From positions 1 through 49,821 of the forward strand of contig JAZTXK010000070.1 of NCBI GenBank assembly GCA_045636385.1: a DNA stretch of 49,821 bases, in the 5' to 3' direction. This DNA comes from CAG-390 sp045636385. GTDB lineage: Bacteria; Bacillota; Clostridia; Oscillospirales; CAG-272. The notes beneath the pieces were generated by a model. It had not been told where the DNA came from and searched no databases. It saw only the letters and a program-made list of their open reading frames with translations. A program made the translations under genes and the position numbers. Shown here piece by piece: positions 8,063 to 16,633 of the stretch. Numbering within the stretch: the stretch's first letter is position 1; the number at the start of each line of letters is the position of its first letter.

Positions 8063-9492
8063 TGAAGATCTACATAGGAATCGACGTCGGAACGACCTCG
8101 CTTAAGGCGCTCGCGCTTAACGAAAATGGCGAGTGCGTCGCTACGGCGAAGAAGGCTTACGAGCTTTTTGCAAACGGTGTCGAGGCAACGCAGAACGCCG
8201 ACGATTGGTATGAAGCCGCTGTGAGCGCGATCCGCGAGATCGTCGCTAAAAATCTCGGCGAGGTCTGTTCGATCTCGGTCTCCGCGCAGGGCGGAGCAAC
8301 GGTTTTGCTCGATGAAAACGGAAAAACACTCACTCCCGCTTATTCGTGGATGGACAATCGCGCCTCCCGCGAGAGCGAGGAGCTGAAAGCAAAATTCGGG
8401 AACGATCTGATCTATTCAAGATACGGCTGGCGTATGCAGCCGAACGCAGACGCGGCAAAATTGCTCTGGATGAAGCGCAATATTTCCGAAATTTATGAAA
8501 AAGCGGCGTCCTTCCCATCAACTCTCGGCTTTATCAACCATCGCTTGACGGGAAAGATCGTTGAGGACCCCACCTGCGCCGCAATACGACGCCTTTATGA
8601 TATAAATGAAGAAAAAATAAGTGCGGATATTCTTGAGCTTCTCGCGCTTACGGAGGATAAGCTCCCCGAAACGCTCCCCACGGGCGCGTTTGTAGGTAAT
8701 CTTACCGCAGATGCGGCGCGTGAGCTTGGACTATCCGAGTCCGTCCGCGTTTATAACGGTGCGCACGATCAGTATTGCGCTTCGATCGGAAGCGGCATCG
8801 TGGACGTCGGTCAGCTTATGCTTGCCACGGGTACTGCTTGGGTGCTCTTCGGAGTGACCGAAGCACCGCTTTTCGGCGAGAGCAAAATCTCCCCCTGCAT
8901 CCACCCTGCGGGCGGATACGGTGCGCTTTCAACGGTTTCCGGCATCGGTGCGGCTTTTGAATGGCTCTCCGCGCTGACGGGAACGCCGATCCCCGAGCTT
9001 TCCGCCGAAGCAGAAAAGCTGCGCGGGAAAAATGATAATTTCTTCTTCCGTCCCTCTGCGACGGGCACGGGTCTCTTGATCGGTAACAGCCGTGGTGCGC
9101 ATATCACAGGTCTCTCGATCGGACACGATAAATACGATCTTGCACTCGCGCTTATGGAGGGTGCCGCGTTTGAGACCGCACTCGTCATTGAAGAATACAA
9201 AAAAAGCGGCATGACCGACGTCACCTCGATCACAATGACGGGCGGCGCGACGGCGAGCAGATTCTGGCAGAGCCTTATCGCCGACGTCACGGGACTCGAC
9301 GTTTACGCTTCGGTTCAGACCGACTCCCCCGCACTCGGCGCGGCAATGCTCGCGGCTTGCGGCGGCGAGGATATCGCATCCGTTTCAAAGCGCTTTTCGG
9401 GAGCGGAAACGAAGGTCTCCCCCTCCGAGTATTCGGAATACTACCGCGAAAAATTCGACAGATATAAAGATTGGCGCAAAACTCATCAATAA
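8059..9492 (+). CDS. FGGY-family carbohydrate kinase
   Basis: The 477-residue protein has the ASKHA fold with the FGGY family motifs: GIDVGTTS near residues 8-14, DNRAS near 99, catalytic aspartate D237 in NGAHDQ, ATGTAW, and the C-terminal ITMTGGATAS ATP-binding segment. The closest character is xylulokinase-like, but FGGY specificity (xylulose, rhamnulose, fuculose, gluconate) is not decided by these motifs. Two tandem ATGs (8059 and 8062) are possible starts, both overlapping the preceding stop. With the AraA-like isomerase downstream, the expected order is aldose to ketose to ketose phosphate, then the class II aldolase. Confidence 0.9.
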   Translation: MMKIYIGIDVGTTSLKALALNENGECVATAKKAYELFANGVEATQNADDWYEAAVSAIREIVAKNLGEVCSISVSAQGGATVLLDENGKTLTPAYSWMDNRASRESEELKAKFGNDLIYSRYGWRMQPNADAAKLLWMKRNISEIYEKAASFPSTLGFINHRLTGKIVEDPTCAAIRRLYDINEEKISADILELLALTEDKLPETLPTGAFVGNLTADAARELGLSESVRVYNGAHDQYCASIGSGIVDVGQLMLATGTAWVLFGVTEAPLFGESKISPCIHPAGGYGALSTVSGIGAAFEWLSALTGTPIPELSAEAEKLRGKNDNFFFRPSATGTGLLIGNSRGAHITGLSIGHDKYDLALALMEGAAFETALVIEEYKKSGMTDVTSITMTGGATASRFWQSLIADVTGLDVYASVQTDSPALGAAMLAACGGEDIASVSKRFSGAETKVSPSEYSEYYREKFDRYKDWRKTHQ

Positions 9493-9506
9493 AGGAGTAT
9501 TTGAAA

Positions 9507-11528
9507 ATGAAAAAAGCTTTTTTGATATCATTGATCGCACTTCTACTTGCATTTTTCACCGCGTGTGAAACTCCGCCTCTGCCTGATCCCGAAGGACCTG
9601 TTGACACCACATCCGCTCCGGCTGTCGACACCACCGAGCACGTTCACGAATATGAGCAACAGCTGAAGGCTCCTACCTGCACCGAGGGCGGTTATTTTGA
9701 GCGCAAATGCTCTTGCGGTGACGTTAAGCGCGAGGAGACCTCGCCTAAAGGCCATTCCTACGGCGTGTGGGAGGTCCTTTCCGCTCCCACTTGTAACGCG
9801 GACGGCAAGCGTAAAGCCGCTTGTACCGTTTGCGGTGAGCCGATCGAGGAAGCTATCCCCGCGGGTGAGTCCTCGCTTGACGGACAGAAGATAATGTTCG
9901 CGGGCAACTCGCTGTTATATTACGGCGAGGTCGTTATCAACTCGGACGGCAGCCCCACAAAAAACAAAGGCGTTTTTGAAAAGATTGCCGAATTTTTCGG
10001 CGACAAGGTAACGGTCACCAACTTTACCTACGGAAGCGCGGGCTTTACCGACGGCAGAGATAAGGCTTCGACCGACGGTATCCCCTCGAGCTACAAGGAT
10101 TACGGACTCTATCAGCTCATGCTCGAGCTTCATCCCAACCACTACAACAACAAAGACGGCAAGGAGATGGACGCCTTCTACGATCAGGACGTCGTCATCT
10201 TCCAGCAAAGAGGCGCTTCGATCGCGGATTCCTATGATCAGGTCAAGCGGATCGCCGCTCTCTTCCCCGAGGACACTCGCTTTGCCGTTGTCATCACTCA
10301 TTACGACACTAAAAACTCCTCCACCACGGGCGCTGCGCTGAAAAAGACGCTTTCGGACGGCTGGGTGGTCATCCCCGCGGGCGATCTCGTAACCGACCTC
10401 TGGAACGGCAGGATCAAGGATACCGAATTCAAGTACACCAAGACCGACTTCGTTATCACCAAGGATGACGTTCACCCCAACTACCTGACGGGCTACATCA
10501 AGGCGCTTATGACCTACTGCGCGCTCACGGGCAGATCGGCAGAGGGCGCGGACTACTCCTTCGTCAACCGTTCCACAGGATACTATGCAAACGCGGCAGA
10601 AACACAGTTTGAGGACGTTCTCGCATCCTCATCCGAAATGCTCCGCATCCAAGAGCTGATCGACAGCTATATTGAAAAGGCGGGCAACAAGCCGACGTCA
10701 GCGCATTCCTACACCGAATGGAAGGAGATCAAGGCTCCCACTTGTAATTCCGAGGGCGAAAGAACTCGCGAATGCACCGCCTGCGGCAAGAAGGAGAGCA
10801 TAAAGCTGACGGTTCCCCACACCTACGGCGATTGGTACGTCAGCCTCGCCGCTACTGCAGAGGCAAAGGGCACGAAGGAACGCGCTTGCACCGCTTGCGG
10901 CGCAAAGACCACCAAGCAGTACACCTTCAACCTTCTTTACGGCAAAGCTCTTTCAAAAACCGAGTCCTTCGGTCTTTCCACGATTTCGAACCCCGCAAAT
11001 CAGACCGACGGCAAATACGTTTACGATAAGGACGCGAAATCGACCTACACCGACTTCAAGCTGACCTTCACGAAGGCGCAGTGCGCCGATTATACCTCGA
11101 TCTCACAGCTTTACAACGAAAAGGGCGAGCTTTCGGCGGATGGCAAGTACCTTTGCGGTTTCTGGTTCGAGCTTGACGAGCAGACCTTCATCGACTCCTT
11201 CTCGCTTTACAACAGCGGCGTGACCTACGATATCGACGGATTTGATATCCTCGTCAGCACCGACGGCGAGAATTGGACTCTCGCGTGGTCTGGCGAGAAG
11301 CTCGCGGCAGAGCTGAAATACGAAAAGGTTGACGCCACCACCAACAAGATCACGGCTGAATTTGGCAAGGTTGAGGCAAAGTACGTTATGTTTGCCCTGA
11401 CAGCTCCCAGAAGCCGCGATGCATCGGGCGTTGCCGCATTCAACGATAAATACGGCGTTGTTGCAGAGGTCAATGCAAATCCCCACTATTTCCGCATCGT
11501 TGAGTTCGAGCTTTACGAAGCAGATTAA
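9507..11528 (+). CDS. Secreted lipoprotein with SGNH-hydrolase-like and discoidin-like domains
   Basis: The 673-residue protein begins with a lipoprotein signal (FTAC lipobox, C20), so it is anchored outside the membrane. Two Cys-rich repeats of the type APTC...CxxCG follow (about 45-120). Then comes an SGNH/GDSL-like domain (about 125-355) with GNS (S135) and DDVHPN (D321, H323) as candidate catalytic residues. Two more Cys repeats (about 380-475) and a C-terminal F5/8-type-like beta-sandwich (about 490-673) complete it. The likely role is a carbohydrate esterase acting at the cell surface. The start has AGGAG nine bases upstream. It is in the sugar operon, which suggests a substituted glycan as the source of the sugar. 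Confidence 0.78.
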   Translation: MKKAFLISLIALLLAFFTACETPPLPDPEGPVDTTSAPAVDTTEHVHEYEQQLKAPTCTEGGYFERKCSCGDVKREETSPKGHSYGVWEVLSAPTCNADGKRKAACTVCGEPIEEAIPAGESSLDGQKIMFAGNSLLYYGEVVINSDGSPTKNKGVFEKIAEFFGDKVTVTNFTYGSAGFTDGRDKASTDGIPSSYKDYGLYQLMLELHPNHYNNKDGKEMDAFYDQDVVIFQQRGASIADSYDQVKRIAALFPEDTRFAVVITHYDTKNSSTTGAALKKTLSDGWVVIPAGDLVTDLWNGRIKDTEFKYTKTDFVITKDDVHPNYLTGYIKALMTYCALTGRSAEGADYSFVNRSTGYYANAAETQFEDVLASSSEMLRIQELIDSYIEKAGNKPTSAHSYTEWKEIKAPTCNSEGERTRECTACGKKESIKLTVPHTYGDWYVSLAATAEAKGTKERACTACGAKTTKQYTFNLLYGKALSKTESFGLSTISNPANQTDGKYVYDKDAKSTYTDFKLTFTKAQCADYTSISQLYNEKGELSADGKYLCGFWFELDEQTFIDSFSLYNSGVTYDIDGFDILVSTDGENWTLAWSGEKLAAELKYEKVDATTNKITAEFGKVEAKYVMFALTAPRSRDASGVAAFNDKYGVVAEVNANPHYFRIVEFELYEAD

Positions 11529-11530
11529 AT

Positions 11531-11691
11531 TCACTTGTAAAACTACGTTTTACAAGTGAGAACCGCTCGGCGGGGATACGCGCGCTTATCGCCGCAGACA
11601 AAATCTAGGATTTTGTCCGCTCCCCTCGGCGCGCGGACTCGCCCTGCTCGTCCAAGTGGTGTTTTTGTGGCGGCAAAGCCACCCCAAAAAC
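11531..11691 (+). repeat. Intergenic block of three palindromes
   Basis: A 13-bp perfect stem (TCACTTGTAAAAC, 11531-11559), a 9-bp perfect stem (GACAAAATC, TAG loop, 11597-11617) and a long imperfect stem (11661-11691, GTTTTTG paired with CAAAAAC) fill the 188-base gap between esterase and amidohydrolase. None is followed by a T-run, so they are not classical terminators. The module looks like an interspersed palindromic element. No second copy was found in this window. Confidence 0.6.
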
Positions 11692-11716
11692 AAATTATTA
11701 TTATAAGGAGAACAAA

Positions 11717-12739
11717 ATGTTTGGAGTACAACTTACAGATTACGATAAAAAAGTATACGAAGAAAAGCTTGCGGATTTTCTGCCCGACAAGATAATCGAC
11801 GCGCACGCGCACGTTTGGCTTGACGGAATGAAGCGCGTTAAGCCCGAGGAGCGCAAGGGCTGTGTCAGCTGGACAAACCTCGTTGCTCCGAATATGTCCT
11901 GGGAGGACATTGAGAAGACCTCACAGGACATCTTCCCCGGCAAGAGCGTCAGCTCGCTTATTATGGGCTCGCCGACCTGCTATCTCGACGCGGTCAACGG
12001 CTACGTAACCGATCTCATCAAGACAAAAGGAGCGCAGGGACTTTACTGCACCTCGTATAAAACCACCAAGCGCGACATAATAAACGCTATGGCGCAGGGT
12101 TACCTCGGCATCAAGCCCTATCTTGCCAACTGCGCACCCTACATCCCCGCATCCGAGATCAGAATCTTTGATTTTCTCCCCCACGAGCATCTTGAAGTTA
12201 TGAACGAGCTCGGCGGAATCGTCATTCTCCACGTTCCGAGATCGATGCGTCTGAAGGATCCCGTAAACCTCGCGCAGATGGTAGAGATCGACGAAAGATA
12301 CCCGAACGCTAAGGTCGTCATCGCCCACGTCGGCAGAGCCTACGTTTATGAGGACATCGGCGACGCCTTTGACGTTATCAAGCAGACCAAGAATCTCTAC
12401 TACGATTTCTCCGCAAACGTCTATGACTACGCGATGGAAAAGCTGATCGAGGCTGTCGGCCCGAAGCGCGTGATGTACGGCTCGGATATGCCCTACACAA
12501 AGATGCGTATGTACCGCATCAACGACGGCGGCAAGTACGTCAACGTCGTTCCGCGCGGACTTTACGGCGACGTTTCGGGCGACAAGCAAATGCGCGAGAC
12601 CGACGAGACCGACGTAACCCTCTTTATCTACGAAGAACTTCTCGCCTTCCGCCGCGCCGCAGAAAATCTCGGTCTGACCAAGGAAGACGTAAGCAACATT
12701 ATGTACGGCAACGCCGCACGCTATCTCGGACTCAATTAA
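11717..12739 (+). CDS. Amidohydrolase_2-family metal-dependent hydrolase
   Basis: The 340-residue TIM-barrel hydrolase has a metal-binding HAH (H30, H32), H172 in ILHVPRS, H204 in IAHVGRAY and D257 in YGSDMPY. This matches the PF04909 pattern, which includes decarboxylases, lactonases and sugar lactone isomerases. AAGGAG lies ahead of the ATG. It is separated from the sugar isomerase by 16 bases, so both are probably one transcript. In context a lactonase or ring-opening hydrolase for an oxidised sugar is plausible, with the lactone made by the Gfo/Idh enzyme. That assignment is inference. Confidence 0.82.
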   Translation: MFGVQLTDYDKKVYEEKLADFLPDKIIDAHAHVWLDGMKRVKPEERKGCVSWTNLVAPNMSWEDIEKTSQDIFPGKSVSSLIMGSPTCYLDAVNGYVTDLIKTKGAQGLYCTSYKTTKRDIINAMAQGYLGIKPYLANCAPYIPASEIRIFDFLPHEHLEVMNELGGIVILHVPRSMRLKDPVNLAQMVEIDERYPNAKVVIAHVGRAYVYEDIGDAFDVIKQTKNLYYDFSANVYDYAMEKLIEAVGPKRVMYGSDMPYTKMRMYRINDGGKYVNVVPRGLYGDVSGDKQMRETDETDVTLFIYEELLAFRRAAENLGLTKEDVSNIMYGNAARYLGLN

Positions 12740-12755
12740 GAAAGGAACAAATATT

Positions 12756-14153
12756 ATGAAAAAGGTAAAAATCGGCTTTCTTCCTCTTTACATAAAGCTT
12801 TATGACGATTGCGGCAGCGGTGCCATCGGCAGACCAAGGCTTGAGCCCTTCTATGAAAGACTCGCCTGCGAGCTTGAGGCGCGCGGTTTTGAGGTCATCC
12901 GCAACGAATTCTGCCGTATCAAGCCTGAATTCGCGGCGGCTGTTGAGAAATTTGAAAACGCGGGCGCGGACTGCATCGTCACCTGGCACGCGGCATATTC
13001 TCCCTCTCTTGAATCCATCGATGCTCTCGCGGGCACCGCTCTCCCGATAATCGTTCTCGACACCACGGAGACCTACGATTTCAGCCCCGAGCAGAATCCC
13101 GCAGAGATCAGCTTCTGCCACGGAATTCACGGCGTTATGGATATGTGCTCCCTTCTCCGTCAGCGCGGCAAGGCTTACGCCGTCTGCGCGGGACATATCG
13201 AGCATTCAAACGTGCTTGACAAGGTTGCGGGCTACGTTCGTGCGGCGGGTGCGGCACGTTCCCTCGCGGGAAGCCGCGCAGGCTCTGTCGGCGGCTCATT
13301 TGATGGAATGGGCGACTTCCTTATTGATGACGAAACGCTTCTTTCCCGTTTTGGCGTAACAGCTGTTTATCCCCAAGCCGGCGAGCTCGAGGAGCTTCGC
13401 AAATCGGTCACCGATGCCGAGATCGAGGCAGAAATTAAAGAAAACTCGGAGCTCTTCTATGAGATTGAGCCCTTTGACACCGAGGCACACGTAGAAACAG
13501 CGCGTAACTGTCTTGCAGTTCGTAAGTTCATTGAAAACAATTCTCTTGATGCCTTCACCATCAACTTCCGCAAGATCGGCGGTGACAGCGGCATTACCGC
13601 GATGCCCTTTATCGAGGCTTGCAAGGCTATGGCACGCGGCACGGGCTACGCGGGCGAGGGCGATATTCTGACTGCATCACTTGTCGGTGCGCTTCTCAAA
13701 TCTTACTCCGGAGCCGCTTTTGCCGAGATCTTCTGCCCCGACTGGAAGAACGGCTCCCTCCTTATCAGCCATATGGGCGAATACAACCTCGCACTGACCA
13801 AGGGCAAGCCCGGTATGAAGAAGATCAACTTCATTTACGGCGAAAACACCCTTGATCCCGTTGTTTCCTACGGCTGTTACCGCGCGGGCAAGGCAACCTT
13901 TATCAATCTCTACAAGAGTGAGGAGGGCTACAAGCTCTTCATTTCCCCCATCGAGATGCTTGACGTACCCGAGCGTGCATTTGAATTCAAGGTTCGCGGT
14001 TGGTTCAAGCCTGCGGTAGAGCTTCCCGAATTCCTTGAAAAGCTCAGCAATGCGGGTGCGACACATCACAGTGCCATCATCTACGATGCTACCGTCGAGG
14101 AAATGGAATTCTTCGCATCCACTCTCGCTCTCCCCACCGTTATCGTTAAATAA
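12756..14153 (+). CDS. L-arabinose/L-fucose isomerase-like protein
   Basis: This 465-residue protein resembles AraA/FucI ketol isomerases. GYAGEGD supplies metal ligand E301, FAEIF supplies E324, ISHMGE supplies H339, and THHS (H437/H438) supplies the C-terminal histidine. The metal site therefore looks intact. It is shorter than AraA (about 500). Its N-terminal GRPRLEPFYERL region and its HGIHGV segment belong to a poorly characterised branch, so L-arabinose should not be assumed. As the last gene of the operon it would convert the free aldose to the ketose used by the FGGY kinase. A terminator follows. Confidence 0.82.
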   Translation: MKKVKIGFLPLYIKLYDDCGSGAIGRPRLEPFYERLACELEARGFEVIRNEFCRIKPEFAAAVEKFENAGADCIVTWHAAYSPSLESIDALAGTALPIIVLDTTETYDFSPEQNPAEISFCHGIHGVMDMCSLLRQRGKAYAVCAGHIEHSNVLDKVAGYVRAAGAARSLAGSRAGSVGGSFDGMGDFLIDDETLLSRFGVTAVYPQAGELEELRKSVTDAEIEAEIKENSELFYEIEPFDTEAHVETARNCLAVRKFIENNSLDAFTINFRKIGGDSGITAMPFIEACKAMARGTGYAGEGDILTASLVGALLKSYSGAAFAEIFCPDWKNGSLLISHMGEYNLALTKGKPGMKKINFIYGENTLDPVVSYGCYRAGKATFINLYKSEEGYKLFISPIEMLDVPERAFEFKVRGWFKPAVELPEFLEKLSNAGATHHSAIIYDATVEEMEFFASTLALPTVIVK

Positions 14154-14157
14154 ATTC

Positions 14158-14188
14158 AAAAGCTCACGGAATTTTCCGTGAGCTTTTT
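14158..14188. terminator. Bidirectional terminator
   Basis: AAAGCTCACGGA pairs with TCCGTGAGCTTT, with a T-run on the plus strand. It lies between the convergent isomerase and MATE genes and can serve both. Confidence 0.85.
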
Positions 14189-14192
14189 ATGA

Positions 14193-15575
14193 TCATTTAT
14201 TTTGCGCGGCTTCCTTTTTCTTTATCTCCTTGCCGACGATGCCAAGGAGCACGACAGCGAGGACGGCAAGAAGCGCGTTTGCGCCGAAGAAGTTGAGCCA
14301 GATTCCGTTAAGTCCGAGATTCCAGAGCGCGCCGAGCATCAAGACGGGGAAAATGAGAGCAATCGAGACCGACATAACGGTTGCAAAAGCGGGTTTCTCG
14401 ATCGCGCTGAGGAAGCCCTGCGTCATAACGCCGACCCAACGGAAGATGTACGCGAGGCAGAAAAGTCGGATAGCGGGCGTGACGATCTCCATCAAGTGGA
14501 TCTCCTCGGCTTTGACAAAGAGCGAGGCGATCGTTCCGGGGAAGAAAAAGAGCAGCGAGGTCGAGCAAAGACCGATCACGGCTGTTCCGATAAAGCCGCA
14601 ACGGACAATTTTTTTGACTCTGCCGTAATTCGCCGCGCCCCAGTTGAAGCCGATCGCGGGCGCGAGCGAGTCGCTGATGCCGTAAAGAAGCGGCCAGCAG
14701 AGATCGGAGGCGTACATCAAGACGGCATAGACCGCAACCGCTGTCGTTCCGCCGCCCTCGCCGAATTCGATAACTCCAAGCGTCATAAGCGAGATGTTCA
14801 TCAAAATCGAGGTCACTCTGCCCGCAATGTTGTTTAGAAACACGGGCGAGCCGCAAGCCGCGATCTGCTTGAACATCGAGAGGTGAAAGCGCGGCTTCGT
14901 GAATTTAAGAAGCGTTTTGCCGCGCAGAAAGGGTATCATAGCAACAACTGAGCAGGCGCACATCGAAAGCGAAACGGCAAGCGCCGAGCCGACGACGTCC
15001 ATTTTGAGTCCGAGAAGGAAGAAGGTCAGAAGTCCGAGCGTTAAAAGATTCGAGCAAACGTTGATCACCATGCTCGTCTTGACGTATCCGCTGATGCGCA
15101 GATAGTTGTCCATCGCGAAAAAGATCGTGGCAAGCGGGCCGAGCAGCGCGCAGGTGCGAAGGTATCTGACCGAGGTTTCAAGAAGCTCGCCTTCCGCGCC
15201 CATCAGACGCGAAAGCGGATCGGCGGCGAAGGTCATAACGGCTCCCATAACGATCGAGGCGATGAAGATCATCAGCACCGAGCAGGAAAAAACATTGTTC
15301 GCCGTTTCCTTATCGTCCTGACCGAGTGCTATCGAGATCGGCACCGACGCGCCGACACCGATGAGGTCGGAGAGCGAAAAATTTATCATAACGAGGGGCA
15401 TCGCAATGTTGACCGCCGCAAAAGCGCCCTCTCCGAGTGTCTGTCCGATAAAAATGCCCTCAACAACGCTGTATACCGACATCGCGAACATACTTATCAT
15501 GCCTGGCATCGCAACCTTGAAAAAGAGCCGCCAGGGGTTCATCGAGGCATACATTTCTTCGGTTTTCGTTTTCAT
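14193..15575 (-). CDS. MATE-family efflux transporter
   Basis: The 460-residue integral membrane protein has twelve predicted hydrophobic segments in two similar halves. The first half opens with the WRLFFKVAMPGMISMFAMSVYSVVEGIFIGQ segment characteristic of MATE (MatE/NorM/DinF-type) exporters. Length is normal for the family. The substrate (drug, peptide or metabolite) is not predictable. It is monocistronic with its own promoter (15624-15652), divergent from the pilin-like pair, and ends at the shared terminator at 14158. Confidence 0.9.
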   Translation of the reverse strand: MKTKTEEMYASMNPWRLFFKVAMPGMISMFAMSVYSVVEGIFIGQTLGEGAFAAVNIAMPLVMINFSLSDLIGVGASVPISIALGQDDKETANNVFSCSVLMIFIASIVMGAVMTFAADPLSRLMGAEGELLETSVRYLRTCALLGPLATIFFAMDNYLRISGYVKTSMVINVCSNLLTLGLLTFFLLGLKMDVVGSALAVSLSMCACSVVAMIPFLRGKTLLKFTKPRFHLSMFKQIAACGSPVFLNNIAGRVTSILMNISLMTLGVIEFGEGGGTTAVAVYAVLMYASDLCWPLLYGISDSLAPAIGFNWGAANYGRVKKIVRCGFIGTAVIGLCSTSLLFFFPGTIASLFVKAEEIHLMEIVTPAIRLFCLAYIFRWVGVMTQGFLSAIEKPAFATVMSVSIALIFPVLMLGALWNLGLNGIWLNFFGANALLAVLAVVLLGIVGKEIKKKEAAQNK

Positions 15576-15623
15576 ATCAAGTCGTATCCTTCCATAGTCC
15601 TGAGACCGTATTTTCCGATAAAT

Positions 15624-15652
15624 ATTATACCACCTTTAGCCCCAAAAGTAAA
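15624..15652 (-). promoter_or_regulatory. Promoter of MATE gene
   Basis: On the minus strand TTTACT (15652-15647), a 17-base spacer and TATAAT (15629-15624) lie about 50 bases before the MATE ATG. Confidence 0.7.
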
Positions 15653-15658
15653 TACCTC

Positions 15659-15687
15659 TTGCAAAATTCAAATTGCCGTGATATAAT
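15659..15687 (+). promoter_or_regulatory. Promoter of pilin-like genes
   Basis: TTGCAA (15659-15664), a 17-base spacer and TATAAT (15682-15687) give a leader of about 95 bases before ATG 15788. Confidence 0.65.
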
Positions 15688-15787
15688 AAAAGCGCGAAAA
15701 CAATATTTTTTATTAAAATATTCAAAGAATGTGAAACCTTTACCGAAAAAATCTGTCTATATATAGTACAGAAAGGAAGGTACTAAT

Positions 15788-16552
15788 ATGAAAAACAAAA
15801 AAGGCTTCACGATCGTCGAACTCGTCATCGTCATAGCCGTCGTCGCTATCCTCGCGGCGGTGCTGATACCGACGTTCGCGGGAATAGTCAAAAAGGCAAA
15901 TATCTCGGCGGACACGAAAGCGGTGCGCAATATGAACGTCATTTTGGTGGCAGAATCGGCAGGAGATGCTGCACCGTCGTCGGCAGCCGCGACGATCGAG
16001 ATCCTCGAAAGAAACGGCATTATCGACTTTATACCCAAGACAGAGTCTTATGCGTTTTATTGGCTTAAAACCGAAAACGCCGTCGTTCTTGCGGACGAAA
16101 ACAATGTAGCAGTATATCCGGAAAAATTCAAAAACGCAAATTATAATGAGGAAAATTGGTTCAACCTTGCAGGAGATTATTCCGCAGAAGCTCCTGATTC
16201 GGACGAGTCCGAAGACCTCTTTGTGCCCGGCCATCAGGTAGGTATTTTCCATACTGTCAATTCAACCTGCGGTCACGATACTGTAATTCCAATTATACCG
16301 GGAAACATAACCATGGGCAGCTCTGTAACGATAGTTTTTGATCTCCCCGAGGAAATGAAATCCACGCATCAATTCTACGATGTTAAATTGACTATGACCA
16401 ACGGAGACTCAATCAGCGGATTAGTCGCTGTTTCTCCCACAAACGGAACAGATCGCTTTGAGCCGGGAGAGCCTGTTACGTTTGATATCGAAGAGGTTGC
16501 CGGTAATATCAGTATCGTTATAAACATCAAAGAGATCAGCCTCGATGGCTAA
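15788..16552 (+). CDS. Type IV pilin-like protein
   Basis: The 254-residue protein has a class III-type prepilin signal: a short basic leader MKNKKG, predicted cleavage after G6, then FTIVELVIV with the conserved glutamate (mature E5) and a long hydrophobic helix to about residue 32. The globular part (about 45-130) is shared with the next gene (KTESYAFYW...ENAVVLADE...NWFNLAGDY). The C-terminal 120 residues are a predicted beta-rich domain with no match in that gene. No pilus assembly genes (ATPase, PilC, PilD) are in the window. It could be a minor pilin or pseudopilin. GGAAGG lies ahead of the ATG. Confidence 0.8.
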   Translation: MKNKKGFTIVELVIVIAVVAILAAVLIPTFAGIVKKANISADTKAVRNMNVILVAESAGDAAPSSAAATIEILERNGIIDFIPKTESYAFYWLKTENAVVLADENNVAVYPEKFKNANYNEENWFNLAGDYSAEAPDSDESEDLFVPGHQVGIFHTVNSTCGHDTVIPIIPGNITMGSSVTIVFDLPEEMKSTHQFYDVKLTMTNGDSISGLVAVSPTNGTDRFEPGEPVTFDIEEVAGNISIVINIKEISLDG

Positions 16553-16633
16553 TCTCTACGGGTGGTAATATATAGAAATCATCCCTCAACACGTTTGCGC
16601 ACTCTGCCAACGCAGAGATCAAAGGAGGAAGCA

